DNA from: Melieria omissa
Lineage: Eukaryota > Arthropoda > Insecta > Diptera > Ulidiidae
Direction: 5' to 3'
Length of the DNA: 64,000 nt
NCBI GenBank assembly: GCA_963971225.1
Contig: OZ020267.1
Span: 120,769,891 to 120,833,890 of the forward strand
Part shown: in pieces, positions 34,316 through 47,079 of the stretch
How the letters are laid out: each line of letters starts with the position of its first letter
Position numbering within the stretch: position 1 is the first letter of the stretch
Program-made: the position numbers and the translations under genes
Notes under the pieces: generated by a model
What the model was told of the DNA's origin: nothing
Seen by the model: only the letters and a program-made list of their open reading frames with translations
The model's database searches: none

Positions 34316-37300
34316 TTATTTTAATGGCGGGTCTTTCTTTTCGATGGTAGCAACATTGACGGTGGCGTCGCTTCCTTGAGATTGCTTGTCCGCCTCCAGA
34401 CGCATGCGTTGCTCATGTTTAAGTTGTATTTTCCTAATGAAATTGCCACAGAAAAACAATGTGATCTGCAATTGGATAAGAGAAACAAATTAAATCAATA
34501 ATCCTAAATATGCGCGATCTATGAACAGAAGTATCTGAATGTCAGCATAGCAGGTCAACGCACGTTTTCCAAAATGCCAATTAGACCCAGAACCGATAGA
34601 CCAAGCAAAAATCCGAGGGAACCGCCAACATCGGCTATGAATTGTGTGGTATCATAGCTGGGGCGTTCTTCAATCATCTGTTGAAAGTTCAGAGATATGA
34701 GGAGTGCTACCTGTCATATTTACTATAACGTTTAGCGGCCACAGTACCGAAACTAGCTTTGTGGTGTAGTAAATCCAAACTTGTGTGTTGGCTTCAGATT
34801 GATGGAAATTCTTACGGTTTTGAATGTAAGTGGAAAATATTCGCGAGTGACAGGGTTGCATGCAGTCACATTCAGGATCATCGTCGCTGTAATAGATCCT
34901 TCCCGGCGGAGTTAAAGCGAATTAATTGACAAAAAGTGAGCGGTTTTATTTGGGTAAGTTGGAATTACTTTGAATATTCGCTGGTGAGATTCCGAATGGC
35001 CTTGGAACTGGAGCACGGTGCTTGTGTGACGGTGTGCATCCATGGACCGGAGCAATTTGATTTTTCGACTAATTCTTGCCATATGCAGACCTCGCCGCAC
35101 TTAAAAAGCACATGTAAGTAGTAAGTGTGTGTGTGCATATAGGTATGAATTTATATAATCACCTTCAAGTCACTATATCCTTTCGCTCTGGTGCACGATT
35201 GTTGCCGGGTCTCCACATTGGAAAACTGCTGATTTTGGAGTTTAATTTCTATTTCTTCGTTTATTTCGGCAAAAACATATTCTACACGACCCGAGCCTTT
35301 CATTTTGATTTCTAAACATATGTATGTCACGAAATAATAGTTAAAGAGTTTATTAATTGTTAATTGGTATAGTGAGGGACTTGAAAGATTTGCTAGATTT
35401 TTTTATGCAGCGCATCATTGACGAGAGTATAAATTTAGTAGTAGAATTATACTAGGATTTCAATAAACAATCAATACTCAATAAGGCTTCTCCATTTTGT
35501 TTGTTATCAATATACCTGTGAAGTTCTCCCTTTGATCGTGTATAAAAATATGCCAACCTGGCTCATTCTCATACATCAGATTCGTATTGTCAGTTCGGTT
35601 GACGTGGTGTGTCAGAATCATAGAGTATCCGGAGTTTCTGTTGGCGCGTTTAAGAGATATTTTAGGCCTTATCGTGTGACATCGACCCATGTAAAAGTTC
35701 AAATTGCTGGTGATTTCTAGATCTACGAATAAATTATATACACACATATATGTATACACAGTCATTTTCGTATGGTTTATACAAAAAGTCGTAGCTTACT
35801 ATCTGCAAATCCGTTCAGAGCATACTGCTTACCGAGAAACGTTTCCGTTTCATTAAACGTAGAATTCAGAAAGAACTCTTCGAGCACTACTTCGTCGAAT
35901 GGATAATTAAACCAACATGTGCTGTACTTTGGGTGCGAACATGAGCCTCGCGATATTTCCTGAAAGTGATGTACATTTTATTGGTCGATAGACTATTAGG
36001 TTTACTTAGCTTTCGAAAAAAAATGTTTTGTTTTGTTTTGTTGGATCACAATCACAATCGTTGACAAAAAATTTGTTAAAAGAAAGAAATGCAGTTTTTC
36101 TTTCATATTGCTACGAAAATTACTTCGGTCACCTCAACGCAAGCGTATTCGTTTTTCTAAAACACACTAGAAGTCTTCAACGCAGTTCTAAACTAGTAGT
36201 AACTTTATTTACACTTTTACACTCTACTAGAGTTCCTCCAGTTCCAACCGCTTATTGTCCACGCAGTCAGTCTTAATGCCTTCCGAACTCCGAACCATAA
36301 GTCAACTTGCAATCTGAACCAGTGAACACTGATCTCAACTCTATGCCAAAGTAAATCAATAACAATTTGACAGTTCTTGGCGTACAGAATCAACGTCTGG
36401 TTGTCAAAGAGTTTCGTTACTTGGTCTGTGCGAATACTGCTCGTGCCGGTGCGTGTGATGTCGTGTCGTGCGGTTCGCACCTATACGCCATCAGGAATAG
36501 AAGGATATGCTCTTGGTCCTTTTTATTTCTGTCCACCACTTTCCGCAGATACTCTTCCAGCGTCTGATTGAACCGTTCCACCATTCCGTCAGACTATAGA
36601 TGCAGAGAAGGGGTGCAAGTTTTCCTTATGCTTTGTATTTCACATACTGTACATTCAAAATCGCGGCCTTGATCTGAGTGCAACTCAAATGGAACTCCGA
36701 ACAGGGCCACCCAGTTGTTGAGCAGCATTCCCGCAACCGTAGTGGCCTCCTGGCTGAAAAGGTCCCATACCACCAGGGAGTTTTTGGTCCGGCTATCCTC
36801 ACTTTCCCACTCGCGGTATAGGTAGCCATCCTTTAGTTGTGGACTTTGCCACTGTGCCCAATAAGCCTTGGCGATCGAACTTTCGCCAGCCATCTCCTGC
36901 CTGTCCGGTCATGCGCCTTGCTTCTTTCCTTTGATGATTTTTGCAAGATCCTTGTCCGGTGGTCCTTTTGTAGCCTCTCCTCCTGCATGGCGCTTACCAA
37001 CTGAACGTTTACTATTTGCTCGTTGCTTTCGGCTCGCGAAGACTGCAGTGCATGCAATGTATGGCTACTGCTTTTGCGATGTGCTATCGTGTAGTCATAG
37101 CTCTGCAGTCGATGGATCCACAGCGCTAATTGACACTCCGGATCCTTAAAATTCACTAGCAATTTCAATGCCGCGGGCGAAACTTTTGTCGTTACAGGTA
37201 TTTGTGGAAGTGTTTTACGCATTCCAATACTGTCAGTTGACCAGCATTACAAGTTGGTTTGGTCGGTCGTTACATGGATCTGTTGTTGTAGTGATAAAAT

Positions 37301-38133
37301 CTTATCAAATTTGTTGTACAACTTTGGCGCTATAAGTTGAAACTAAACGGCACTCACTACGAACTTTTGTGTTTTTCGACTGGAAGAATGGGCTGCACAT
37401 TGGACAAAGGCGCGTGCCACCGCTCATACAATGGAATTATAAATCGGCCAGCATTTAAATTTGTGTGTAGTGTCGTGCTTAAACCGAACAATGGAATAAT
37501 GGTTTGAGGTAATAATGAACCATTGAACTGAGTTGCAATGTAAGCATTCATATACAATGTACAATATACAATGTAAGTATTCATATAATGTGTTTTAATT
37601 TTATGCTTAATTCAATAATTCAATTGCAATAAAATAGTTTAAAACAGTTGACTTTTCCACAAGCTTTGGTTGGGTGTTTCTTTTATTTATTTTTTACTAT
37701 TTTTCAATGTAAGCTTATTGACATTTAGATTTGCAATTAGGGAAAAGTTGATAATAGTTAAGAAATTGTACATACTTAAGTTGTATGAAGTGTGATACTT
37801 ACACTCAAAACCTGCTCTTTGTACGGCGGATCTCTACATATGGTGACCGCTGGCATTTCAATGCTGTCGTTCAAATTGTAGTATGAATGGGTGGATAGGG
37901 GCGGATCGTATAATTTTGAAAAGCACTCATGCAACTGAAAATAGTCGCAAACAGTGCACGAACTTGATAAATTCGATGTTCTTTGATGCTTCATGTGAAA
38001 TAAATTTTTGATGAGTGTATTATATATTCACCTGTACAATAACAACAATGCAGCAAATGAACAAAATAAGGTAACGAATTAATTTGACTGGGTCTTTTAA
38101 CAGCCAAGCTCTCAGTTCTAACCAGTAACCCAT
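34316..38133 (-). CDS. ppk17: Pickpocket DEG/ENaC sodium channel subunit, ppk17-like
   Basis: Plasma-membrane subunit of a degenerin/ENaC cation channel. Nine minus-strand exons: 38133-38032, 37934-37803, 35959-35833, 35722-35516, 35311-35163, 35099-34969, 34898-34748, 34677-34564, 34465-34316. Every junction is GT/AG, phases close, and the total is 420 aa with a TAA stop at 34318-34316. The start MGYWLELRAWLLKDP leads into TM1 (about residues 18-34, LIRYLILFICCIVVIVQ). The extracellular part has family signatures: PAVTICRDPPY, the Cys-rich CSHPKYSTCWFNYPFDE, EPGWHIFIHD, SCTRAKGYSDL, and the cysteine block DPECDCMQPCHSRIFS. TM2 (about 349-376) contains the GLS selectivity-filter motif at 359-361 in GGSLGFLLGLSVLG. 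The tail is short and charged. Intron 2 (1.8 kb) carries a retrotransposon remnant. The -17 label comes from synteny with LSm7 and yellow-b as I recall it; the exon 7 donor (TCG|GTACTG) is the least certain junction. Confidence 0.88.
36109..37260 (-). mobile_element. Gypsy-type retrotransposon remnant in ppk17 intron 2
   Basis: Decayed, 5'-truncated pol on the minus strand. The order is the expected one: RNase H-like sequence (about 37222-37040, with LLVNFKDPECQLALW and YDYTIAHR), a degenerate linker, then integrase-core pieces (about 36800-36650, FGVPFELHSDQGRDFE; a stop; SDGMVERFNQTLEE). An LTR-like 3' end follows, reaching 36109 next to ATAT. Several stops and frameshifts break it, and no env-like ORF is seen. 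The LTR end matches the solo LTR at 29687-30122 (CGAATACG ... GTTGAGGTG and AATTTTCGTAGCA against AATTTTCATAACA). The 5' LTR is missing. It sits antisense to nothing essential, as it is wholly intronic. Confidence 0.8.
37320..37500 (+). repeat. Fragment related to the Helitron interior
   Basis: CACTACGAACTT, ATTGGACAAAGGCGCGTGCC and nearby words match, in order and diverged, the segment at about 49509-49900 of the Helitron. No termini are present here. Confidence 0.5.
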
Positions 38134-41061
38134 GGCTGCCGACCGACAGCGTCCGAACAGCTTAAAAACTCAATTCAACTGAACCGAACTGAACTGGCAC
38201 CAGCGGTATTTTCTGAAAAATTGATACATTCATCGATGTGTGGTAACAACATTCTGCCTGTATTCCCACAAATTGTCGCTTTGCAATAAAATACCATGAT
38301 TTATGTTTATAGCGACGTGCTTCCATTGAGACGACGTTATATGTACTTTCAATATGTTTTCAACGGTTCCACGATGATAAACCCCGCGCGTGCGGCTGAG
38401 CGTGCTACAGATAACAGATTTGTTATTTCAAAACTCGATACGCACAGTTGATGGATGCAAGCGCAGGAACCATGGAAAACGTTCCGTGAAATTACACGTA
38501 GATGTGTGTGTGGGGACACTGTGCGAGTCGGTGATCACAAAGCCAATAAATATTGATGTATATATTATTAGGAGATATTACCGTTATCACTGTCGTTTGT
38601 CTTGGCGCCTCAGTGTAGAAAATCACCGCAACGAGTATGAGTGCAATTTTATTATTTTATGGCTATAACGGTGTAGTGGCTACAAAGGTGTAACTTCTAA
38701 TAATGACACTATCACATGCAAAACGAAAATTTGTCAATAAATCGTGCGCTGTTTGTAATCCATTTTCACTAATTTAGTGTAGTACGAGGGTATGCTAGTT
38801 ATTAATTTATTCATAACACAGTCGAACAAAAATTAATTAAATAAAACTAGAATATTACAAAATAATAAAGTTCAATTAAAAAATTCAACAATACACAGTG
38901 TGTCCCATGGAAAACGGATTTATATTGGCGCCACCTATCGGTAGATGTTAGCAATGGAAAGGTACATTCTTAACTGACATCCTGTCAAAATTGTATGACA
39001 TTTGGTTCAATGGAAACCAAAATATCGCGTTCAAAGTGACAGTGTGTTTGTGGCATCGGTCGAAAAATGAACTTCGAACAAAGATAATTGTCAACATGTT
39101 AACATTGATAATTGCAAAAGAGTAACACAAATTGTCTTAGGACCCTCTGGTTTTGCAATAAAAACGGTAATAATAGATGTATGTTTTGCATTTGTGCAGA
39201 TTTTTTCATTTTTTATGCTGGTTGCTTACTTTTAGGTATAAATGAAATAAATTTTGTCGAAATATATTTGTTTAGACCACTTTTCAAATTGAATTATTTC
39301 TGAGATCGGAAGATATCGGAGGATGTAATTACATTATCTAACAAAGAAAGAATGGTTCTTAAAATAAAAAAAAAAATCCAGGATTTTTCACATATTTTTT
39401 AGATATTTTCCTCGAAATTTTGCCAATTTTCAGATTTTTAATTTAGACAAATGTTTTGAATTAAAAGTGAAGTAAAAGCCTCAGCTTTGCAAATTTTGAG
39501 AACACATTAAAAGCGAAAATTGCCACATTATTTCTTAATCTATGTTGAAAGTTTTAGCAACTTCTTGGTAACCATGTGTTTTTACAATTTTTTTACTCAA
39601 CTAAAAAACACAAATTACGTGTTTAAATTTTTTTGTGAAAAAAGTTTCAACTTTGAGCCGCTTTTGCACAGACACTAATTAGTTTTTTGCACAGATTTTT
39701 TGGGGGTTTTCTTAGTTGGAGTTTTAGCTTTCAATTGACATCAAAATCATTAAATTCTGAGACTATAAATTTTTGGAAATTTCTCTATGGAACGAATCAC
39801 TGTGCATTGGAAAGGAAGGATAATTTAAAATACGATTTGCGCGTTGGCATACTTTTCGGGGCATGATCATGCAAACAGCGGTGCAACACGGGGTAGGGCA
39901 ATGAGTAACAAGTGTAGAAATAGTAAAATTGTAGAATTGTAAATAAAGTGATTGCTAGTTTGAGCTGCGTTACAGAATTGTAGTGTATTTTATTTTTTGA
40001 GCACAACTCATAGAAACGAATACGCCTGCGTTGAACTAATTTTATTGAACCGATTCGGTAAATGGTATGTGGGAGCAATTAATTAAATACACTGCATTTA
40101 CACATATATAAAGTATTTTCGTGGAATTCGGATTGTAACAGTCATAATGACAAACAAATCGGGGATATTAACTGGAACTGATTCACTTGTTGCTCGATGG
40201 TGTTCGATTTTCAAATGTTTTGTGTTTTGCTTTGACAGATTTCGGCAAAGTTCTGAGCAAATGAAGTAAACGGTGCAATGCTGTGCATCCCATTCGCTGT
40301 TGCAACTTTCATGCTGCACTATGGTTCGTATTATAAATACACAAGTGCCTTAAAAAAACATACAAGTTGAAGTGATACGTATTGAGGTTTTCCAGGTAAT
40401 GGGTTATCCATTTCTGGTTGTATATCTCTACGTGCATTGGCATATTATCTTCCGTAGCCAATGCACTTCAATACGTTTACTAACATTAAAATTGTCATGT
40501 CCCAGAAATTGTGATGGAGCGGATGAAAGTAAGGTTGTTTGTCATTACAATTCCATATTGAAGTAACAATATATTTTTACAGTAACCTTCCAATCTTAAG
40601 CCAGCCTCGCTTTTACCGCGCTGGCTTTTTTATGTTAGAGGCCCTACGTTCGATTCCTAGCTTGGGCTGGTGAACCACTCGTTTACTTCTATGGCTATCC
40701 ATATGAAGTAGATTAGAATTAAAAAAATCGCTAAAGTGTGCTTTTGGTTGCCAATGGCAAAACCTTCAAGTGGCGAAAATCACTTAGCTTATGATCTACC
40801 AAAATGCGCAACGTCGATGATTTAATCAGATCATTTTCATTGGAATACATTCAATTTAGGTTTTTATGAATTCTACAGTCGAAATATGAGCGTTGCCTAG
40901 GGTGCAAGTTTCGGCTGTCAATTGATGTTTCTCAATTATCTTCCGACACCAAAAACACGCTTTTGTAAAAATTATCCTTGTCAAATCCTCAGGCTAACAT
41001 TGTTACTATTGTTTATTACTATTTGTTCATTCCTACTTAATATAAAATTTTTATTTATAGT
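38134..41061. other. Intergenic DNA 5' of ppk17
   Basis: Promoter side of ppk17, then AT-rich sequence. It holds an LTR fragment (39880-40050). A hairpin with a T run, AAGCCAGC ... GCTGGCTTTTTT, lies at 40600-40632. No supported ORF; the 92-codon ORF at 38390 has no recognisable feature. Confidence 0.45.
39880..40050 (+). repeat. Gypsy-type LTR fragment
   Basis: AATGAGTAACAAGTGTAGAA, AAATAAAGTGATTGCTAGTT and ACGAATACGCCTGCGTTGAA align in order with the 3' part of the solo LTR at 29687-30122. The LTR start and flanking duplications are not recognisable. Confidence 0.7.
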
Positions 41062-41065
41062 TTAA

Positions 41066-41404
41066 CTCTTCAATTCCCAGTGTCACCTGTAGGTGACAGA
41101 TACTTAATATTTTTTTCCTACCACATAGGTTTTTATTTTTAAATTCTAACACTTGTATAGCAAAGTCAGTTAGTAGTACTTGTTTATTTAATTTTCCTAG
41201 CAACACTAGCGAAACGTAATTTGTCAAATTTATTCATTTGTTTCACGCGTAATTAAAGCAGTGCGAGTTTGTGTGGTTTTTTTCAATATAAAAATGAGGG
41301 TAGTTTAAAATTTTTTTTTTTTTTGTCTTATCCAAACGTATCCAAACTATTTTATTTAAAAAGAAAATTTTCTATTCACTATTTTGAACATGGGAATTGA
41401 AGGG
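41066..41404. mobile_element. TTAA-flanked MITE, 339 bp
   Basis: TTAA at 41062-41065 and 41405-41408. Ends CTCTTCAATTCCCA and the complement of TGGGAATTGAAGGG match at 13 of 14. A 16-bp palindrome GTCACCTGTAGGTGAC follows the left end. Non-coding; piggyBac-type by target and termini. Confidence 0.8.
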
Positions 41405-41408
41405 TTAA

Positions 41409-44400
41409 TCAAGTTTTAAGAATGTGCATTAATTACCGATGACAAGTAAACGTCAAACAATTTTGCTTGATTTTTAAAAAGTCTTTAATTCGAACCCCAT
41501 GAGCATGATGACATTGGCCGGAAAAACTCAAATCATATACGGTGAATTATTTTGAAATGTACATATTTGCTTATTGTGTAAAGTGGTCGAAGTAGACAAA
41601 AGCGCACCAAAAATAGCAGTGCAACGTCTGTGTTGCGTTGCGTCCCACTGCCCAGTGATGGCGTCATCGTCATCTCAAGAACGAAAAGCCAAGCCGAAAA
41701 GCCATAATGAAGTTGACGGACATGAGCAGTTGGTGTCTTTCGCTAATGCCTGCTGTCAATTTTAAATTAGCGACCGAAGCAATAAACTGGAATAGGCGGT
41801 CCTGTCGATGGGAGTGTGAATTCATATTCGATGATGTGAAGTCAGCATTAGATACAAATTTCGCTACATTCATCCATAAGCAGATGCAAAGGCAAATAAG
41901 CATTTCTACTGGCAACGAGCAAAGAGGAAAACCGAGGAAAAGCAACAATTCCGAATATACAAAACTAGAACGCTAAAAATAGAATGAAACATTTTGAAAA
42001 TATGTACACAACCACAAAGACACAGAGCAGAGCAGACCCAAGCTTGCCCCGAGTTGCGTTGTTTTCGTACGTTTCGACAATGCTGCGTGGATGCTGTCAG
42101 CGGCGCGGCGAATTCACTGGGCGACCGGCCATCTGCGTGGTCGTGGGGCCATTGTGTTCGCGTCGCTGCGCTCCTAACGCGTCAGAGAGTTGCCACGATC
42201 GGTGGCCACAGCGTTCTAGCGCTGAGTGCGATCTGGTGTACGTATTTTATCTAGTAAATTGTAGATATTTTAATTCTGAAACGCTAGCTACATCGCCAAC
42301 AACAGCCGCAACAACAATGACGCCGGCAACAACAGCAAGCAGCGACTCGCCAAAGTATTTGTGAACTTCTTCTTCGGTCACTAAATAGCTTTTATTTTAA
42401 ATTTAGACATGTACTAGCCACAGCGAGTGTACCCGACGCATACACATCTCGGTGTTGGCGTCCGCCTGGTGTATAGTAGCGGCCAGCTTCTAGCCCCGGA
42501 GCTACTCACCATTGCAAGAACACATAAATCGGTGAATTCGGTTGCAGGCCAGAGCCATGCTCGAGCGTTTCAAACGCGCCAATTGGGCAGTGCTGGTTTT
42601 GGCTTGCTTCTCTCCTCGCCGCCTTCCCATGTACGCAAGAGTTTTTACTGCAATTAGGGATTACCTTTTGCAACGGGCAGCCACTTTTATGGGCCATCTT
42701 TTCACATACGTCGGTCGCACTATTTACATACTTCATCGACTACACATGTACCTCAGTTATGTATGCTAGAGCGCACTGTCTGCGGGCACAGCCTCTCTAT
42801 TGTGAGCGGGTAAATTTAGTTTACCCAGTTGAACTAATTTGAATGGAAATTATTTTTGTAAAATATGCAGGCATTTTATTTATTTTTTAAGAAATTAGCA
42901 GTGCGTATGAATCATGAAGGCATCGTTACATATGAGAGAGGTTCATGAGTAAGCGCGTTCGGCGCGTTGCTTAATTTGTTGTGTTTGATTACGCAGCGTT
43001 TGTGTGTCTATGACTATACAAACGATTATGATGATTATAAAAAGTAATGAGAAAATTTAAAATTTAAATTTTGAACAATTTTCGTGTACAGTTCACTCAC
43101 CAACTAAGGGGGGATCCTCTGCAGTGCATTGAAAGAAAACGCTTTGTACAATTTTTATATTTTCGAATATACTCATTCAAATGTTTCATAGGAATCGAAA
43201 TATTTTATTATGAAATATACCTAGTTGATTTTATGAAATACTTAGTACCTTGGTGTGAAGTCCATGCAGATTGGCGTGAACTCTCAAGATCGCGCAAATG
43301 TGATTCGTGCTGAAAAAATGTATTGATTTATAATCTTCATATCCATTGTTAAGAATGTAGTGTTCGAATAGACGAACAATTTTCACCAATTGGTATTATA
43401 TTTTTATTGTAAATCGAATACCTGTTTTGTGCTGTGTTTCATACAAAAAAGTTGGTCAAATAGCTTATACAAATAATTTGAAATTTATATATAAAAATTT
43501 ATAAAAGTTAGTTTCAAGTTGATTTGTCAATTAATTTTTGAGCTATCTTGCATTTCATTGCCGAAAGTGTAGTTGAAGAAATTTTATAAAATTTAGTTTC
43601 AAGTTGATTTGTCAATTAATTTTTGAGCTATCTTGCATTTCATTGCCGAAAGTGTAGTTGAAGAAAATTTGATATTTTGACTACACGTTGCTATCCGTCT
43701 TGAAAAACATGCGGTAAATAAATTTGTAAGTAGACTTTTGAAAAGAAGAGTCAATAAAAAAGTTCATACAATTTTTCGAAGCTAAAACACCCCCTTAATT
43801 CTTCCGTCTTTGAACACTTTTAATTGCGCTTTATATCACACAGCTTCTAAATTTTCTTTAATGATGGAAAATTTGTTTCTTGAATAATATGACTAAAAGC
43901 AAAATTATTTATTCTGAAATTTTTTGAAGAAAATTTAAATTGTAAAATTTCATTTTCCCGTCAGTTTCATTCACACAAATTATTCTTAGTGAAGGACAAA
44001 AAATTCGTAATTTTTGGTCAAGAAGCAGGTTGCGATTTTCATGCACTCATTCAAATTGTCTTGAAAGCCAATTTTGTTGCCCCTTCAAGGACTTGCATAA
44101 GTTCTGATTTTTCCTCCTCACTTCCCTAACTTTAAACTTCTTCTAAACCCTTTCCGACCAAGTTCCACATTTCTTGAGATACAAGTTTTTCCTTCAAAAG
44201 CATTTTAGCAAAACAAATATGTACAAAAAATATCAAAAACTTCATTTAGGTTGAGAATTACAGCACAGGCCAACAATGGCCTGCAAAGGAGTCAAAATTC
44301 ATGAAATTTTTGTTTCGTTTTCTTAAGTTATTTGAACAATTAAATGATTTTTTTTAAAGATTTCATTTTGATCGTAACTTATATAAATCATATAAATATA

Positions 44401-44953
44401 AACAATTGAGTCACATTTATTCGGCCTTATGTAACCGTTGTTGCAAAATTTTTTCAGAAAGATACTGAATACAGAGGATTTTCATTAGCGTAGTGGGTAC
44501 CCATGACTTACCTTACATAATTTGTGCCGTCCCAGTAAAACACAAAATCGTCTAGATACTAATTCCATTTCTTAACTGAAATTTGCCATATAGTTGAATT
44601 TTATTAGTCACTTGATTTACTGATGGGCGTGGCCTTTAAATAAGCGCAAAAGTTCTGTTACCAAACCTATAACTAAAAAAATGCAACATAACTTACAACC
44701 TTTGTCTTCGATATATCGTACAATGTTTTTGAAGATTCGGGAAAAATATATAAACCCAAAAAGTGTTATATTTATTAAATTTGAAGAATCAACTGACATT
44801 TAAGCTTGGAATTTGTGTAGCTTTTTACTATAAAAAATATTAAAGATTTAAAAATTCCTACGCAAAAGCACCGCCACTTCTTGGTTTTTCAAATTCTTCC
44901 ATAGAGCTGCTTACAAAACTCACTCATACTGTGTTACCAGGGCCATTATGATA
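41409..44953. other. Intergenic DNA
   Basis: No supported gene. A GC-richer island at about 42030-42780 (possible promoter or untranslated exon) gives several unrelated short ORFs. A tandem 85-bp duplication lies at 43503-43672. Confidence 0.4.
43503..43672. repeat. 85-bp tandem duplication
   Basis: The unit with AGTTTCAAGTTGATTTGTCA ... GTGTAGTTGAAGAAA is repeated head to tail with near identity. Confidence 0.9.
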
Positions 44954-45414
44954 TAACACTTCGTTCAATAATGTGTGTGACTAACTAATTAAAACACATT
45001 TTTTTGCCAAAATTCGCATTTTTTTGCCAAATTTTTATTCAACAACATAGTCCCCTTTTAGGGAGATACAATCATTCCAACGCTTTTCCATTCTTTCGAT
45101 ACCGCCTTTGTAGAACGATTTTTCTTTGCCTTCAAAATAGGCGTTAGTTTCGGCGATTACTTCATCATTTGAGCCAAATCTCTTACCACGGAGCATCTTT
45201 TTGAGGTCTGCGAAGAGCCAGTAGTCGCTGGGGGCAGATCTGGAGAATACGGGGGATGAGGAAGCAATTCGAAGCCCAATTCATGCATTTTTGCCATCGT
45301 TTTCATCGACTTGTGACACGGTGCATTGTCTTGGTGAAACAACACTTTTTTCTTCTTCATATGGGGCCGCTTAATCGCGATTTCTTCTTTCAAACGTTCC
45401 AACAATGCTATATA

Positions 45415-46713
45415 AGGACTGTATCGAAAATTATGAATACACTTTAAAAATCATATAAAGTGGGCTATGCAATGCTGGTTGCTCAGCAATATCGGTTTTT
45501 AGATTCTAGAGGTTCAAATTGTTATTTTCGTGAAAAATTTGTTGTAGTATATCGAAACGCTTAAAAATGAGAGGACTTTCCGCAAAACTTCGTCAGGAAA
45601 TTTTGTCCAAATGGGCATCAACCAAAGGAATGTCGTATAGAGAACTAGCAAAAGAAGCAAATGTTAGCCTGTTTGCTGTGCAAAAACTATTTGCCGGTAT
45701 ACTACACATTGCACACTTGAAGATTTACCAGGATAAGGTCGTAAAAAGGGTGCGTCCTAACCATTGCTAGATACTAAGATATGTGCCTTATTTAAGAAAA
45801 TAAGGAGATATCCGTACGCGATTGCGCAAAAAAAGTCGGAACGAGTGCAGCAATGGTTCAACGTGCCAAGAAGAGAATCCAGTTGGGAACATATAGAAAG
45901 CAAAAACAGCCGAAACGAAGCACTCAGCAATGCGCGCAGGTGAAAACCAGATCCCGAAAATTGTACGACTATATTTGTAGGCAAAAATTTGATTGTATCA
46001 TAATGGACGACGAAACATACGTGAAATTGGACTACAAAACGCTGCCAGGACCCCAATTCTACGCAGTTCCGAAAGGATGTGAAATTTCAAAAGCTGACAA
46101 ATCAATTTTTTGCGAAAAATTTGGCAATAAGATTCATGTTTGGCAAACAATATGCAAGTGTGAAAAAATGTCGACTCCATTCTTCACAGACAAGCCCCGG
46201 AACGCTGAAATGTACCTAAATGAGTGCCTCAAGTAGAGATTGCTGCCGTTGGTGAAAAAGCACACTGGCAAGACTTGGTTTTGGGCCGACTTAGCTTTTT
46301 GCCATTATGCTAAGCCAGTACTAACGTGGTATGAAGAGAAGAACATAAATTTTGTTAAGAAAAACATGAATCTTCCAAAGTGTCCAGAGATACGCCCTAT
46401 CGAAAAATGTTGGACGTTGATGAAGAGGGTACTTAAGAAAAGATCTAAATCGGCTTACTCCGTTAAAAAATTTAAAAAATATTGGAATAGTGTTAACAAA
46501 AAATTAGATTCTGGCTGTGTCCAGAATTTAAAAAAGGACCTCGACAAAAAGATTAAAAATGTGGGTTAGCCTCCCACTAAATAATTTTTTTTGTTGCTAT
46601 TTACAAAAATATACAATGTGAAATGCCATTTAAAAAAAAAAATAAATTCTAACTTTTGTTATGCACTAGTATGAAGCATGTTTTGGTGTATTTATAATTT
46701 TCGATACAGTCCT
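45415..46713 (+). mobile_element. Tc1/mariner-superfamily DD37E element, 1299 bp
   Basis: Inverted ends AGGACTGTATCGAAAATTAT / ATAATTTTCGATACAGTCCT with TA at 45413-45414 and 46714-46715, inserted in mariner copy 2. A short AG-TCC mirrored end and 1.3-kb length match the second element of this type at 54533-55832. Confidence 0.92.
45567..46569 (+). pseudogene. DD37E transposase, one frameshift and one in-frame stop
   Basis: The N-terminal helix-turn-helix piece (MRGLSAKLRQEILSKWASTK, 45567-45770) is followed, in another frame from about 45850, by the catalytic region. The first Asp pair is in IIMDDETYVKLDY. The second Asp is in TWFWADLAFCHY, and 37 residues later comes the Glu in CPEIRPIEKCW, which gives the DD37E class. 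A TAG at 46234-46236 interrupts the frame between Asp1 and Asp2. The ORF ends at KKIKNVG (46569). Catalytic residues are all still encoded, so decay is recent or mild. DD37E elements are known from mosquitoes and other insects (family knowledge). Confidence 0.88.
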
Positions 46714-46737
46714 TAATAGTCGCTATTGATTGTTTTC

Positions 46738-46750
46738 CCTTTCTCAAGAT
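46738..46750. repeat. SINE target-site duplication, left copy
   Basis: CCTTTCTCAAGAT, identical to 47080-47092. In mariner copy 1 the sequence occurs once (about 24900-24912), which proves the insertion. Confidence 0.93.
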
Positions 46751-47079
46751 TTTAATTTAATTGATTGGCACGACAGCCCGCTTACGCGAGACTAAGGCCT
46801 AGCTTCCCGCGACCACCCGTGTTGTGCGTGTGAATTTTGTACGCGAGTGGAAGGGACCTACAGTTTTATGCCGGTTCCGAACGGCAGGTTGGGAGCTTTT
46901 TCATAGGCAATTTTTGCTCTCAGAGGTTTGCCATTTTCCAGCTGAGAGGACAGCCACCGAAAGAGAAAACGAGTTTCCCGTTATTTTTTTTAGATGTTAC
47001 TACATGCAGAATTCGATCTTGCGTCGCTCTGCATGCGACTCGTTGGACCGCGCACTAACCAACTGAGCCACGGCGGCTG
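46751..47079 (-). mobile_element. tRNA-derived SINE, full length, with 13-bp duplication
   Basis: Read on the minus strand it begins GCCGCCGTGGCTCAGTTGGT (A-box-like) and continues with a tRNA-like head, a body with the AGGTTTGCCATTTCC-type complement, and a 3' end CGGGCTGTCGTGCCA plus an AT-rich tail. Flanks are CCTTTCTCAAGAT on both sides. It is the same family as 51467-51786 and 58077-58392. Confidence 0.9.

Noticed and set aside
40600..40632. Hairpin plus T run resembling a bacterial intrinsic terminator
   Set aside because: The genome is eukaryotic; such a structure has no terminator meaning here and is probably chance or repeat-derived.
40641..40665. ACGTTCGATTCC, similar to a Pol III B box
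   Set aside because: No A box at a proper distance and no cloverleaf; at most a weak SINE relic.
41574..42769. Cluster of 60-126 codon ORFs in a GC-richer island
   Set aside because: Overlapping frames on both strands, no domain, no consistent splice signals; possibly promoter or untranslated sequence.
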